Below are positions 25,965 through 35,158 of a stretch of 64,000 nt of DNA, piece after piece (position 1 is the first letter of the stretch; the number at the start of each line of letters is the position of its first letter). Source of the stretch: CAYZJR01 sp964503045 (lineage in GTDB: Bacteria; Cyanobacteriota; Vampirovibrionia; Obscuribacterales; Obscuribacteraceae); assembly GCA_964503045.1 (NCBI GenBank), contig CAZCZI010000013.1, positions 76,439-140,438 on the forward strand, given 5' to 3'. Under the pieces are notes generated by a model that saw nothing but the letters and a program-made list of their open reading frames with translations, was not told the DNA's origin and searched no databases. The position numbers were made by a program, and so were the translations under genes.

Positions 25965-26402
25965 ATGCCTACACATTTGACGATCAGCCCGCAAGACGAA
26001 CAGTCATTTGAGATAGCTGGAGTAGCTCGAGTGTTGAGCAGTCAACCGGACGCGGCATTCATGCTCTTGTGTCCAGATGGAACTTGGGTACCTTTGCCAG
26101 CGCCCTTGATAAAGATGCTTTCAACGGCTGCTGTTGCAATGGTACGCAAAGAGTCGGTGACTATGATCGTTCGAAGCTCCTGGATTACAACGCAGGAAGC
26201 TGCAGATTTGATGGGCTATTCGAGGCAGGTCATTGTCGACCTAATCAAAAAGCGCAAGCTTAAAGCGTCGAAATTGGGCAGCCACAGAAGAATTCGTTTG
26301 TCCGATCTTCTTGAGTACATGAACAAGGAAGATAAGGAAGAGGAAGCGATGGGGTTGGAACCATCAACCGATATCGATGCGGATGATTTCGCATCGCCTT
26401 GA
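25965..26402 (+). CDS. excisionase/MerR-type helix-turn-helix protein (antitoxin-like, orphan)
   Basis: This 145-residue protein has a DNA-binding domain at about 74-120 (ITTQEAADLMGYSRQVIVDL ... LGSHRRIRLSDLLEYM) that is the standard excisionase-family winged helix. An N-terminal 60-residue segment of unknown fold precedes it, and the tail is acidic. This architecture is widespread in antitoxins paired with PIN-domain toxins, where the toxin gene normally follows immediately. Here the next gene is on the opposite strand, so no toxin is present. It could be a transcription regulator. AGGGG precedes the start weakly. The nested palindrome pair lies 130 bases upstream. Confidence 0.75.
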   Translation: MPTHLTISPQDEQSFEIAGVARVLSSQPDAAFMLLCPDGTWVPLPAPLIKMLSTAAVAMVRKESVTMIVRSSWITTQEAADLMGYSRQVIVDLIKKRKLKASKLGSHRRIRLSDLLEYMNKEDKEEEAMGLEPSTDIDADDFASP

Positions 26403-26516
26403 TCCGAATAACCGGAAGACGAGAGTTTTTGTGTGGTATTGGATTTGGTGCTATACTGTATGTATTAGTAAAACTCATCAATCAAAAAGTCAAAGTCAGC
26501 GATAGTCCCCGAGCGT

Positions 26517-26564
26517 GAGTGGGTGGCAGGACGGTCTTTTGACGGACAGACCTGCCACCCACTC
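26517..26564. terminator. strong hairpin between convergent genes
   Basis: GAGTGGGTGGCAGG (26517-26530) pairs exactly with CCTGCCACCCACTC (26551-26564). It starts 3 bases after the stop of the minus-strand gene at 26568 and can serve both converging transcripts. No strong T-run flanks it, so efficiency is uncertain. Confidence 0.6.
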
Positions 26565-26567
26565 GGG

Positions 26568-27128
26568 TCACCGATAGATGCGCTGTTGTGTGGGGTGCAG
26601 CATCGGGCTTTCGGTAGCCTTGTCGAGAAGCACCTTGCTCACCTCGGTTTTTCCGTCGGCGGCGTACTTGGTGCGCCAGATGCAGCAGTTCGTGTATCGA
26701 TCTTCCTGCTCGAGCGAGCCATCGATGCGGTACAACCTCTGCCAAATCTTGTCTCCCGTCGACCATTCGAGGAAAGCTTCGCGCCTGCGATAGGTTCCTT
26801 TCTTGGCCGGATGCGGAATGAGCTCCTCCTCGCGCTGGACTCGTCCAGCTATATAGGAGAATTGCATGGTGGTGCCATTGAGGTAGACGATCTGAAGCAT
26901 CATCAGCTCACCGGTCGGAGGGTAGCTCGAGCGAAAACGCTCGAGCTCACCCTTGGCGGGGTCACCGGGCTCGCGAACGGTGCGAATCTTGGACGGCGCA
27001 TTCGACGAGAAAGAGGACTTGACGCCCACCGCGTCGAATTGGAAGCCCGCAGCTGGTGCGGAGAAGGAGGCGAAGACGGCAGTAAACGACGCCAGCATGA
27101 TGGCGAGCGTTCGCTTGCGCGTGGACAT
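26568..27128 (-). CDS. secreted hypothetical protein related to the 53219-54391 product
   Basis: This 186-residue protein has a signal peptide (1-27, cleavage after APA). Its C-terminal half (about 110-170) resembles part of the larger protein encoded at 53219-54391. Both have 'W-Q-x-x-[LF]YR-x-D', a central 'Y-T-x-x-x-x-x-[YWR]-R' and a '[AG]AD-x-KT-x-[VI]-x-x-x-L' segment. These look like repeats of the kind seen in MORN/YwqK-type antitoxin proteins. The function is unknown; secretion is likely. The nearest minus-strand neighbour upstream is a small membrane protein. Confidence 0.65.
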   Translation of the reverse strand: MSTRKRTLAIMLASFTAVFASFSAPAAGFQFDAVGVKSSFSSNAPSKIRTVREPGDPAKGELERFRSSYPPTGELMMLQIVYLNGTTMQFSYIAGRVQREEELIPHPAKKGTYRRREAFLEWSTGDKIWQRLYRIDGSLEQEDRYTNCCIWRTKYAADGKTEVSKVLLDKATESPMLHPTQQRIYR

Positions 27129-27327
27129 TTTTGGTTACCGCGGCGTTGTGCCCGGGCGCACCGTTGGTGGTTATCCAAAGTTTGGTGCTCGAGCACTAGG
27201 TCGATTTAACGCCGCAAAGGACCCAGCGATTGTCGTCGCTGAATCGTTGTCGTTTCCGTGTAAAAGAGGTGCGTCCCCTTTCGGCACGGTCCAGTCGCTT
27301 GTCTTAGAGTTGAACCCCGAGATGCGA

Positions 27328-27618
27328 CTACTTGTTGAGCATCTCCTTCCGGAGCTTGAGGCCCTGCCGGAAGATGAGAATGCCCATGATTCCAAAGAGA
27401 ACGGAGAGTACGCCCGGAAGGAGCCGGGAGCTCTGAAGGAACATCAGGCTGCTCAGCCCCGTTGCACTCAGCATGATGTAGGCCAGTCCAGCATGAATCT
27501 TGGACCAGTACTTCATCTTGGGATTGCCGCCAGTGTGACTGGAAAGAAACCCCGCAAGCGCCAGGAGCGAAAAAATCAGCGTCAGGCCCATCAGAGCCAG
27601 CAGAATGTAGGTTGCCAT
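27328..27618 (-). CDS. small membrane protein, three transmembrane segments
   Basis: This 96-residue hydrophobic protein has transmembrane helices at about 4-24, 43-62 and 66-86 and a short basic C-terminus (RQGLKLRKEMLNK). I recognise no family. AAGGA lies upstream of the ATG. About 200 bases separate it from the secreted-protein gene downstream; co-transcription is possible. Confidence 0.6.
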   Translation of the reverse strand: MATYILLALMGLTLIFSLLALAGFLSSHTGGNPKMKYWSKIHAGLAYIMLSATGLSSLMFLQSSRLLPGVLSVLFGIMGILIFRQGLKLRKEMLNK

Positions 27619-27945
27619 GGCTGAAAATCCTTGTTATGGAGTTTGAAGCGAACTCAATGCGAAACGCGGCGATCGTCCGAAAGCGGCATGATTGCAGCTT
27701 CCATCGCCGGAGTCCTTGGTGTTACCAGTGGTGCCACCGCGTTCGCCCTTTCGGTGAGATCCTTCAATCCTCGCCGTTAAAGCAAGAAGAGAAGTAAACC
27801 GGAAGTAGGCGGGGACTTTATATCGCTAGAGTTCAGGTTGAATGTTCAAAGATTGAAAAGAGTAGATCTCTTGGAATCTATCAATATGCAAATTGCAAAG
27901 CAAGGCAAATTGAGCTTGTCAAGATGTTGCGTGATCTGTGCGAGG
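27619..27945. other. intergenic region, nothing recognised
   Basis: This is the region upstream of the small membrane protein gene and downstream of the sugar kinase. No gene or terminator with a T-run is evident; the right half is AT-rich. Confidence 0.35.
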
Positions 27946-28953
27946 TTACGAAATCGGTGCCTGGGCTGACATTTCTTGCATGAAAGCATCTACTTCGCCT
28001 GCTGTGGGCAAGGCAGGAATGGCTCCTGCGCGAGTGCAGGTCAAAGCACCGATTGCGTTAGCTCTGCGAATAATCTCGTGCAGCTTTGCGGGTTCTAATG
28101 TTTCAAGAGCTTTTCGGCGGTCTTTTGCACCCTTGATGTGCGGCAAGAGGCCGGCAATAACACCGGAGTTGAAACCGTCTCCTGCGCCGGTAGCTTCCAC
28201 TAACTGTACTTGAAATCCGGGAACCAACTTGCTTCCTGAAGGTGTGGTGACATACGCACCGCGAGAATCAAGGGTGATTATCAAAAGCGGCAAATCATGT
28301 TTTCTTCTGAGAGCGTCTGCGGCTTGAAGGTTTCTGTCACCGGTTAGAAACTCCAATTCGTCTTCATTTATTTTGACGAGATCAGCCCATTTCAGCGTTT
28401 CTAGAATCGTTTGCTTGCACACTTCCGGGCTGGGCCAAAGCCCGATGCGTACGTTGGGATCGTAGGAAACCAAAAGTTTGTTGGATTGTGCCAGTTCCAC
28501 TGCCTTCTTGGTGGCTTTGGCTGCCGGATTGGCAATTAAGGAGATGGAACCAAAATGCAGGACGCTTGCCTTTTTAAATGTTGTTGGCTTGAGGTCATCG
28601 GGTTCCAGCCGGGCATCGGCGCAGGCAATTCTTGAAAATTCCGCTAGTTTTCTATCGCCGGTAATCGTTGTTACCACATAAGCCATGCGAGTTTGCGCAT
28701 CGGGATCTACCACGGTGTTTTGAACATCGATGCCATCTTCTTCAAGGACGGCTTTCAGCCACATACCAAAGGCATCGCCGGAGACACGCCCGATGAAGCC
28801 GGTTGGAACTCCTTGTCTCGCCAGACCAACCGCAGTGTTTGCCGGTGCGCCGCCTGGGGCCTTGGTAAAGAATGCTGCTCTATCCAATTCGTTGCCTGGG
28901 GTTGTGCAGACCCAGTCGACCAAAATTTCGCCGAGGCACAGTACGTCAGTCAT
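27946..28953 (-). CDS. PfkB family carbohydrate kinase (fructokinase-like)
   Basis: This 335-residue kinase has the PfkB/ribokinase layout. The N-terminal motif GGAPANTAVGLARQG (34-48) contacts the sugar. The C-terminal ATGAGDGFNSGV (254-265) carries the catalytic base Asp259 and the anion hole. The pattern 'CLGEILVDW' at the N-terminus is typical of fructokinases, but sugar specificity cannot be read with certainty. GGAG precedes the ATG. It stands alone without an obvious sugar operon, so a housekeeping role in sucrose or fructose use is inferred. Confidence 0.88.
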   Translation of the reverse strand: MTDVLCLGEILVDWVCTTPGNELDRAAFFTKAPGGAPANTAVGLARQGVPTGFIGRVSGDAFGMWLKAVLEEDGIDVQNTVVDPDAQTRMAYVVTTITGDRKLAEFSRIACADARLEPDDLKPTTFKKASVLHFGSISLIANPAAKATKKAVELAQSNKLLVSYDPNVRIGLWPSPEVCKQTILETLKWADLVKINEDELEFLTGDRNLQAADALRRKHDLPLLIITLDSRGAYVTTPSGSKLVPGFQVQLVEATGAGDGFNSGVIAGLLPHIKGAKDRRKALETLEPAKLHEIIRRANAIGALTCTRAGAIPALPTAGEVDAFMQEMSAQAPIS

Positions 28954-29704
28954 TTACGAGCTCCAATTAAAGGTTGATGCTTATAACAAAAGCCAAGAAG
29001 CTGCGCAGCGGTCGGCAACTGAATTAGTGGAACCACTCAATGCAGTGGGACCCAACAAGCCTATGAGCTTCCTGTGAGCTTATGGATTATACGGCCGCCG
29101 ATTGTTTTTGGTGGCTCTTGTTTGTTCTTTTTGCTGGTCAAAGTTGATCTGGTCCTCAGCTCGCATTAACCACTGAGAGAACGGCTTGCTTGGCAACGCG
29201 TCGCAAAAGACTGATCGCAAAGGACTGATCGCGAAAGGACTGATGTCGCGAAAGACTCATTGCAAATATTTGGATAGAGTTGGAATCATCCCATTTATGA
29301 AACCGCGCTGTTATTGTTACACGCGTTTTTCACGCCCAATCCGCTATTAATCTGTTGAAAGTGCCCGGCGGAGCTCCGGGTCGTCGCCGTTTGTATGGTA
29401 TCGCGGGTGGTGCCAGCTGCGCTAGCCGCTGTTTGTTCGGATCTGCGTGAAAATACGTGTTGGCCTACCTTGCGTCAATTGAGCGACGGCTGATCTTTCA
29501 GGTAAGAAACATCTGTTATCTTCGACCACCATTTGTAGGGGCACCACGAACAGAAGCACGACTCTACTAAAACTGAGCTGTTTTCATGCGCATTATAAAT
29601 GCGATGAGCACACCCGGGTTTGATCAGAGCTTTGCGTTTGTATTGTTGGCGCGACCTGCTTGAGGTGGCTTTGCTTCGCAACCTACAACAAGTTTGGTGA
29701 AAAG
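28954..29704. other. 751-base intergenic region with a small tandem repeat
   Basis: No gene is supported. At about 29205-29262 a degenerate short repeat of the form (A)AAGGACTGAT-CGCG occurs about four times. The rest has no recognised feature and should include divergent promoters for the sugar kinase and the PP2C gene. Confidence 0.45.
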
Positions 29705-30481
29705 ATGTTTTGTCTGTTCGGGGGCAAACCTGGGGGCGCACCCAAGGTTTCTATTTACGGTCTCACCCACCCCGGCCATGTCCGACCTAACAACGAGGAC
29801 AACTTTACGATTTGCTCCAGGAATCGTATCGCTGTCGTCGCTGACGGAATGGGCGGTCATGCCTGTGGCGAAGTGGCAAGCACACTTGCGGTGAAAACGT
29901 TTTTCGATGCATCCGACGAGCCTGACGCGCTCGACTTGCCCGGTGCCAACGGCGATACCATTCGCCGTTGGCTTCTGGCAAAGGTCGAACAGGCGCACCA
30001 AAACGTGGTGAACGATCAGCAGACCGATCCTTCGAAACAAGCTATGGGCAGCACTGTCGTGGCGGCGTGTTACTTCAGCGATGAGGTGCATATCGCGCAC
30101 GCAGGAGACTCGCGGGCATACATGCTTCGCGAAGACGGGTTGTACCAGCTGACTCGGGATCATTCGTTGGTCGAGGAGCTGCTTCGCAAGGGCATAATCA
30201 ACCGTCTTGAGGCGGACAAGTTTCCGCATCGCAACGTTATTACGCAGGCTCTGGGACTCAGGCTCGGTGCCGACCACGTGGCATACGCGCCGCGTGCAGG
30301 CAACGTGCTTCTTTTGTGTTCCGACGGGCTCTGCGGCTATGTTGACGGAGGTAAGATTTCGAGGGTGTTGCGGCGTGCGACCAAGAAGAATGTCGCCGAA
30401 ATCTGCCGCGAGCTGATCGACCTCGCCCTCAAAAACGGTGGACCCGACAACATCACTGTTGTTGTGGCCGTTTTCTATTGA
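29705..30481 (+). CDS. PP2C family serine/threonine phosphatase (Stp/PrpC-like)
   Basis: This 258-residue single-domain phosphatase is the normal length for bacterial PP2C. Metal-binding and catalytic motifs are all present: RPNNEDN (27-33), ADGMGGHACGE (46-56), HAGDSRAY (about 136-143), LTRDHSLVEEL, SDGLCGYV and GGPDNITVVV at the end. It removes phosphate from Ser/Thr-phosphorylated proteins, possibly those of a Hanks-type kinase, but no kinase of that type is adjacent. The start at 29705 is preferred over an upstream in-frame start at 29660 because it begins just ahead of the domain; its ribosome site is weak. Confidence 0.9.
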   Translation: MFCLFGGKPGGAPKVSIYGLTHPGHVRPNNEDNFTICSRNRIAVVADGMGGHACGEVASTLAVKTFFDASDEPDALDLPGANGDTIRRWLLAKVEQAHQNVVNDQQTDPSKQAMGSTVVAACYFSDEVHIAHAGDSRAYMLREDGLYQLTRDHSLVEELLRKGIINRLEADKFPHRNVITQALGLRLGADHVAYAPRAGNVLLLCSDGLCGYVDGGKISRVLRRATKKNVAEICRELIDLALKNGGPDNITVVVAVFY

Positions 30482-30647
30482 AAACACAAAGCAACGGCGT
30501 TGCCCTGGAGGGGCGCGCCGTATGCAAAACCCAAGACTGAAACGATTGTTCGTTCAGCCTGCCTAATCGATAGGCCGAGCACACCTCATAACCCCTAGAA
30601 AAGGTGTTCATGGCTAATTGACGGCAGCCCTCCAGATCAAGGAAATC

Positions 30648-31475
30648 ATGACCAAGACAATAAAAACCGCTCTTTTCGCTGCGCTTGCCGCGTCTACGCT
30701 TCTGGGTTGCAACCTGCCATCGCAGGCCGGCTCTCTGACCGGCCAGGCTCCGGTGTCGGCACCCCAGCCGGTGGCAACCGCGGTTCAGCAACCTGTGGCG
30801 CTCGCGCCGCAGGCTCTTCCGGCTGCTCCGGTAGCGCCTCCCAGCTTCGCGCCGGCCGTAGCGCCGCAACCGATCGTAGCTGCCGCCCCGCCCGCAGAGG
30901 TGAAACCGCAAGTGGTGGTGGTGCGGGTCAAGGAGCCTGCTCCGGAGCCGCGCGTGGTGTTCGTCGAAAAGCCGGTGTTCGTCGACCGTCCGGTGCCGCA
31001 GCCGGTGCGTGTGCCTGTCTTCGCGCAGGGTCCTAATGGATACCCGCAAGCCGGATTTCCGGCGGCTCTGCCGGCGGCGCTTCCACCGGCCGCTCCGGCA
31101 GTTGTTGGTGCCCCTCAGGTGGTTGCCAATGACTCGAATGTCGTGGTGAACAACACCACGGTCAACAATACGGTCAACAACACCACGGTCAACAATACGG
31201 TCAACAACGTGGAGATCAACCAAGACACCACGGTGATTGCCAGCGATCGTCACGACCGCCGCGATCGGCGTGATGACCGGCAAGGCCGTTTCGACCGTCG
31301 CAACCACCACCCGGTCTTCGTCCCGTCGGTTCCTGCTCGCCGGCCTGCGGTGCGGGCGGAGACGCGCGTGGACGTGAGAGCGCAGACCAGCGCGAGCGTT
31401 TCGGCTTCGGCTAGGTACGACCAACTTCGTGCTCGGCTCGACGCTCGTGCAGCAGCTCGGCTTGCCAAGCGTTAA
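30648..31475 (+). CDS. Pro/Ala-rich lipoprotein with Asn-Thr-Val tandem repeats
   Basis: This 275-residue lipoprotein has the lipobox STLLGC, with the lipidated Cys at 21. Residues 30-160 are Pro/Ala/Val-rich. At about 165-190 an NNTTVNNTVNN motif is tandemly repeated, encoded by a 27-base DNA repeat at 31147-31209. After that comes a charged Asp/Arg/His stretch (DRHDRRDRRDDR) and a basic Ala/Arg-rich end. Low complexity suggests a surface or periplasm-spanning protein. AAGGAA precedes the ATG at 30648. A palindrome copy follows 45 bases after the stop. Confidence 0.75.
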   Translation: MTKTIKTALFAALAASTLLGCNLPSQAGSLTGQAPVSAPQPVATAVQQPVALAPQALPAAPVAPPSFAPAVAPQPIVAAAPPAEVKPQVVVVRVKEPAPEPRVVFVEKPVFVDRPVPQPVRVPVFAQGPNGYPQAGFPAALPAALPPAAPAVVGAPQVVANDSNVVVNNTTVNNTVNNTTVNNTVNNVEINQDTTVIASDRHDRRDRRDDRQGRFDRRNHHPVFVPSVPARRPAVRAETRVDVRAQTSASVSASARYDQLRARLDARAAARLAKR

Positions 31476-31520
31476 GGGCTCAATAGCTGGTAATCGCGGT
31501 CTGGTAGCGCTGCGCAAATG

Positions 31521-31552
31521 TCTGTGTGATTTTTCCGGGAAAATCACACAGA
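31521..31552. repeat. dispersed palindrome copy 5 (GTGTGA-type, extended arms)
   Basis: TCTGTGTGATTTTTCC is followed by GGGAAAATCACACAGA; the arms are 16 bases with one central mismatch. It lies 45 bases after the stop of the lipoprotein gene. Confidence 0.85.
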
Positions 31553-31570
31553 CCGATCTAGCTGCCACGA

Positions 31571-31634
31571 GCACACCCCCGTTCGGCGCTTGAGTGGTTC
31601 TCAAGGACCATCGTGCGTCGAACGGGGTGGGTGC
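31571..31634 (+). terminator. long hairpin, possible terminator of the lipoprotein gene
   Basis: GCACACCCCCGTTCGGCGC (31571-31589) pairs with GCGTCGAACGGGGTGGGTGC (31615-31634). An inner stem contains TTGAGTGG/CCATCG-like pairing. A T-run (TTTTTT) appears only about 20 bases later, so intrinsic termination is uncertain. Downstream to 31849 nothing else is recognised. Confidence 0.45.
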
Positions 31635-31849
31635 AGTAGATCTACCGCTTGCTTTTTTGAACGTGATATTATGGGTGGTGCTTAACTATAAAAAATAGTA
31701 TTAACCGCTGAAAAAGACGAACCACAAAAAGCCAGGTGAAAGGCGAGTAGTGAAGACGCCTGTCTTCTCCACTACAAGCTCTCACTCTGGGCTTCCTGCA
31801 GTTCGTCAGTCATTGTCGCTCGTCCTCGTACTCGAGGATCAGCGAGTGG

Positions 31850-32728
31850 TCAACGCTTCTCGCGACAACAGCCACCGTCGTGACGGGACTCGTCCGAGCG
31901 CAGAGCCTGTGCCGGCGTATCGCTCGGACCGGAATCATCATCGCCTTCTTCGGTCATCTGTTGGCGGCGGCGGATGAGGCGCTGAATCGCGCGCTCCTCC
32001 GTGTCACGCCAGTCGGTGGTCTCGAAGACCTCGAAGCCGGTGTTTTCGGGCAGCTTGTCACCGCTGCGCGCGAGGCTCGACTCCAGAGGCAGGTAGATGA
32101 AGTTGGTCTCGGAGAGCGAGGCGCCATCGGAGCGGATGCTGTTGCCGATGAAGGCGGACAGCTCCGGATCGATGTTGAGGTCCTTGATCACCTCACGCAC
32201 GTGCTCGGCCTTGTTTTCCTTCAGGATGATGATCTTGTCGTCGAAGATCGCGTCGAGACCGCCCTGTCGAATCTTGTAGTTCTGCACTTCGCGATCACCG
32301 ACGGTGACGGCGATGAGGTAGAACTGCTTGCGCGCGCGGCTGAGCACAGCCAGTGCGTTTTCGAACAGGCGAGGACGGCGGAAGAAGGGAGCGCTGCCGA
32401 TGCGTTCGCAAATGGCAGTCACGTCCTTGCGACGGCGCTTCTTGTGCTCCTTGCACAGAACTCCGTAGGCTTCGACGATTGCCTCCGCCAGCCGATGACG
32501 CTCGAAACCACGATGCGGCATCGAACCGAAATAGACATGGCGCAGGGTCTCGTCCGCCTTCTTCTTGTCAAAACCACACAGGGACATGAGTGTCGCGAAC
32601 TCCACGATAGCCCCATCGTAATAGGGCTGGCACTCCATGATCGTCCCGTCAATGTCAATGAAAAGCGCGGCAATCTTGCCGTTGGGAGCACAGTAATTGC
32701 GCCCCGGGGTGTGGCACTTAGAAGCCAT
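31850..32728 (-). CDS. HAD superfamily hydrolase
   Basis: This 292-residue protein carries HAD motif I FIDIDGTI (23-30; nucleophile Asp25, general acid Asp27). A motif II-like strand (LIAVTVGD) and a motif IV-like 'SAFIGNSIRSDG' follow. An all-helical cap (about 40-130) contains a Lys/Arg-rich segment. The C-terminal 50 residues are charged and probably disordered. It is likely a small-molecule phosphatase of the phosphoglycolate-phosphatase type; the substrate is unknown. AGAGGTGAAC precedes the ATG at 32728. It stands alone. Confidence 0.8.
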   Translation of the reverse strand: MASKCHTPGRNYCAPNGKIAALFIDIDGTIMECQPYYDGAIVEFATLMSLCGFDKKKADETLRHVYFGSMPHRGFERHRLAEAIVEAYGVLCKEHKKRRRKDVTAICERIGSAPFFRRPRLFENALAVLSRARKQFYLIAVTVGDREVQNYKIRQGGLDAIFDDKIIILKENKAEHVREVIKDLNIDPELSAFIGNSIRSDGASLSETNFIYLPLESSLARSGDKLPENTGFEVFETTDWRDTEERAIQRLIRRRQQMTEEGDDDSGPSDTPAQALRSDESRHDGGCCREKR

Positions 32729-33726
32729 AGTTCACCTCTTCTTCTGTTTCTTAGGGCAGCTAACCAGCGCTTCTTGCGAAGCCCAGTCGCTGCGGTTCTT
32801 GAAAAATGGCAAGAGAACAGCGGTCTAAGCTTCACGATGAAGCTCTACCGATGGTGTTGAGACGGGCGTTTCGGCTACAGGCAAAACCGAACGCAGATCT
32901 CGCGAGCGGCGCTTCAAGAACCAGACCTAGACTTTGAATCGCTACAGCAAGAGTTGTTCGGCGCAGACGCACTCTTTCAAGTGGTTCGGCGTCGATACTC
33001 TGGACTACACGATTAAGACAGCATACGTCCAACAACTTGCGGTTGTTGAATACTTATCTTCTAAAGTCGAAAGCTCTTGAAGCGCTTAGCTTTTGGGATG
33101 CCTCTAAATTTTCTCTTGAACGAAAAATATATCTAAAACTATGAAATAACTCGTGCGCGCGTAAAGATGGTTGTCATGAGGTAGCGCGGTGGTGCGAATG
33201 GCTTAACATGCCGATCTCCGCAATCCCTTGTGGCTTCTGTGCCACCACCATTAGTGATTGGTTTCGTACATAACACCTGTTGCGGCTGCGCTAAGTTACA
33301 AAAGTATTGAAGGGGCCCGCTTGAAATGTGATTGTCCCTTGAATCTGGAGGTACCTGTAGTTTCAGCTTCTCGGGGATCGAAAAAGTTTTGGTATCGTCT
33401 GATGTTCAAGATTGGATCCGAAATATCTCTTAACTTCTTGATCGTTGCAGTGAAATCAACCTCTGGCATAGGGTCGTCTTGGTTTTCATTTCTTTGTCAT
33501 CAAAAGAGAATAGTTCGGGCAAAACAGCTTCAAAAGCTTAGTTACTGGTCGCAAGACGCGTTGCATTGGATGTGTTCCAGCGCAATGACCCGAGCCACCA
33601 ATTATTTACGTCTTCTCTGCACCTAACCGCGGAGCTCCTGACAAAAGGGGTCTGTCGGATGATTGCCTACGGTGATGGTAATCTGCAGAGGCGACTCACC
33701 TAATCACCAGTTCAGAGGTATTTCCA
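32729..33726. other. 1-kb intergenic region, nothing recognised
   Basis: No supported gene occurs between the HAD and P1-peptidase genes. A 122-codon frame at 33258-33626 lacks a ribosome binding site and has no protein-like pattern. The base composition is AT-richer than the flanking genes. A non-coding RNA cannot be excluded. Confidence 0.4.
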
Positions 33727-34914
33727 ATGAGTGCAAAACGTTCCGCCCGGAGAGTCAAAGGCTCTTCGACCCGGATGCGTGTGCGCGATCTGGGATTCTC
33801 GATCGGGACTTTAGCGGTCGGGCACAACAATGCCATCACGGATGTGAGTGGCGTGAAGGTCGGACACACGACTCTGAGGTCGGGAGACGGAAAGCTCGTT
33901 CCCGGCAAGGGACCGGTTCGCACCGGTGTTACTGCAATCATCCCGCACGACGGCGACCTGTGGTCCGAGAGAATCAGCGCTGGCGCGTTCGTTCTCAATG
34001 GCAACGGCGAAGTGACGGGACTTCACTGGGTGAAGGAGTCTGGCTTCCTCGAGGGGCCTATCCTTCTGACCAATACCCTCAATGTTCCTCGCGTCATGGA
34101 TGCCGCTGTTACGTGGATGCTCGAACGCAACCCCGCAATCGGAGTCGATGACGACACTTACCTGCCGGTGGTCGGTGAGTGCGACGACAGTTCTCTCAAT
34201 GATATTCGCGGGCGGCATGTTCGCGAAAAGCACGTTCTGGCTGCTCTTAACGGAGCCAAGGGCGGGCGTGTCGAAGAGGGTGCGGTCGGCGCCGGAACCG
34301 GCATGATCTGCTACGACTTCAAGGGCGGCATCGGGACTTCATCTCGAGTGCTCTCGAAGGCTGACGGCGGATACACGGTGGGCGTGCTCGTCAATTGCAA
34401 CCATGGCGACAGGCACACCTTCCGCATCGAAGGTGCTCCGGTCGGGCGCTTCTTAAATGAAGACCTGGCGACGGAACACCGCGAAGGATCGATTTGTATC
34501 GTGGTCGCAACCGATGCACCGCTCAATTCGCTTCAGCTCGAGCGGCTCGCGAAGCGGGCTTGCTTGGGACTGGCGCGAACCGGGGCGGTGGCTCACAACG
34601 ACAGCGGCGACTTTGTCATCGCTTTCTCGACCACGCGGAAGATCAAGCGCGCCGAGTCGCGCCGCCAAATCAAGTTGCCGGAAGTGAACATCGAGTGTCT
34701 CAACCCGTTGTTCGAAGCGACCGTCGAAGCGGCTGAGGAAGCCATCATCAACGCCCTGTTCATGGCGGAAACGACCATTGGACAGGATGGCAACGAGGCG
34801 CATGCGCTTCCTATCGATCGGTGTGTGGAGGTCATGCTCCACCACGGATTGAAGCAGTCGAAGCCGACCAAGCGCTCCAAGCCTGCGCGCAAGTCGAAGT
34901 CGATGAAGCGTTGA
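33727..34914 (+). CDS. P1 family peptidase (DmpA/BapA-type aminopeptidase)
   Basis: This is a 395-residue N-terminal-nucleophile hydrolase. Family motifs include VGHTTL (45-50), an RTGVTAIIPH strand, and the cleavage-site block GAVGAGTGMICYDFKGGIGTSSR (185-207 region). Autoproteolysis before a serine in GTSSR would give alpha and beta chains; the nucleophile should be Ser205 or Ser206. DmpA-type enzymes release N-terminal D- or beta-amino acids from short peptides. The Lys/Arg/Ser-rich C-terminal tail (about 370-395) is extra. The start at 33727 has AGAGG 8 bases upstream. No signal peptide is seen, so a cytoplasmic location is predicted. Confidence 0.88.
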   Translation: MSAKRSARRVKGSSTRMRVRDLGFSIGTLAVGHNNAITDVSGVKVGHTTLRSGDGKLVPGKGPVRTGVTAIIPHDGDLWSERISAGAFVLNGNGEVTGLHWVKESGFLEGPILLTNTLNVPRVMDAAVTWMLERNPAIGVDDDTYLPVVGECDDSSLNDIRGRHVREKHVLAALNGAKGGRVEEGAVGAGTGMICYDFKGGIGTSSRVLSKADGGYTVGVLVNCNHGDRHTFRIEGAPVGRFLNEDLATEHREGSICIVVATDAPLNSLQLERLAKRACLGLARTGAVAHNDSGDFVIAFSTTRKIKRAESRRQIKLPEVNIECLNPLFEATVEAAEEAIINALFMAETTIGQDGNEAHALPIDRCVEVMLHHGLKQSKPTKRSKPARKSKSMKR

Positions 34915-35158
34915 AGGGCGTCATAGACTGACGCACTCAAGCATGTGTAGCGAGTCTCGAAGGGTCTGAGGTTGCGATGCCTATGGCTTTGCGCTTCCTT
35001 TCGAACCTTCGGGACTCGAGATAGTGCCACCACATACGATATCGTTTGTTGTGGTGTTTCTTTTCTGAAAACTGCAATTTGCTTCAACCTAAACATTCTG
35101 CTCAAAGGTCGTCCCCCAAGTGTGACGAGTCTGAGTGTGAGCAAAAGGAGGGACAGCA

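Noticed and set aside
33258..33626. 122-codon frame in the HAD-P1 peptidase gap
   Set aside because: It has no ribosome binding site and no recognisable domain or repeat; its composition resembles non-coding DNA.
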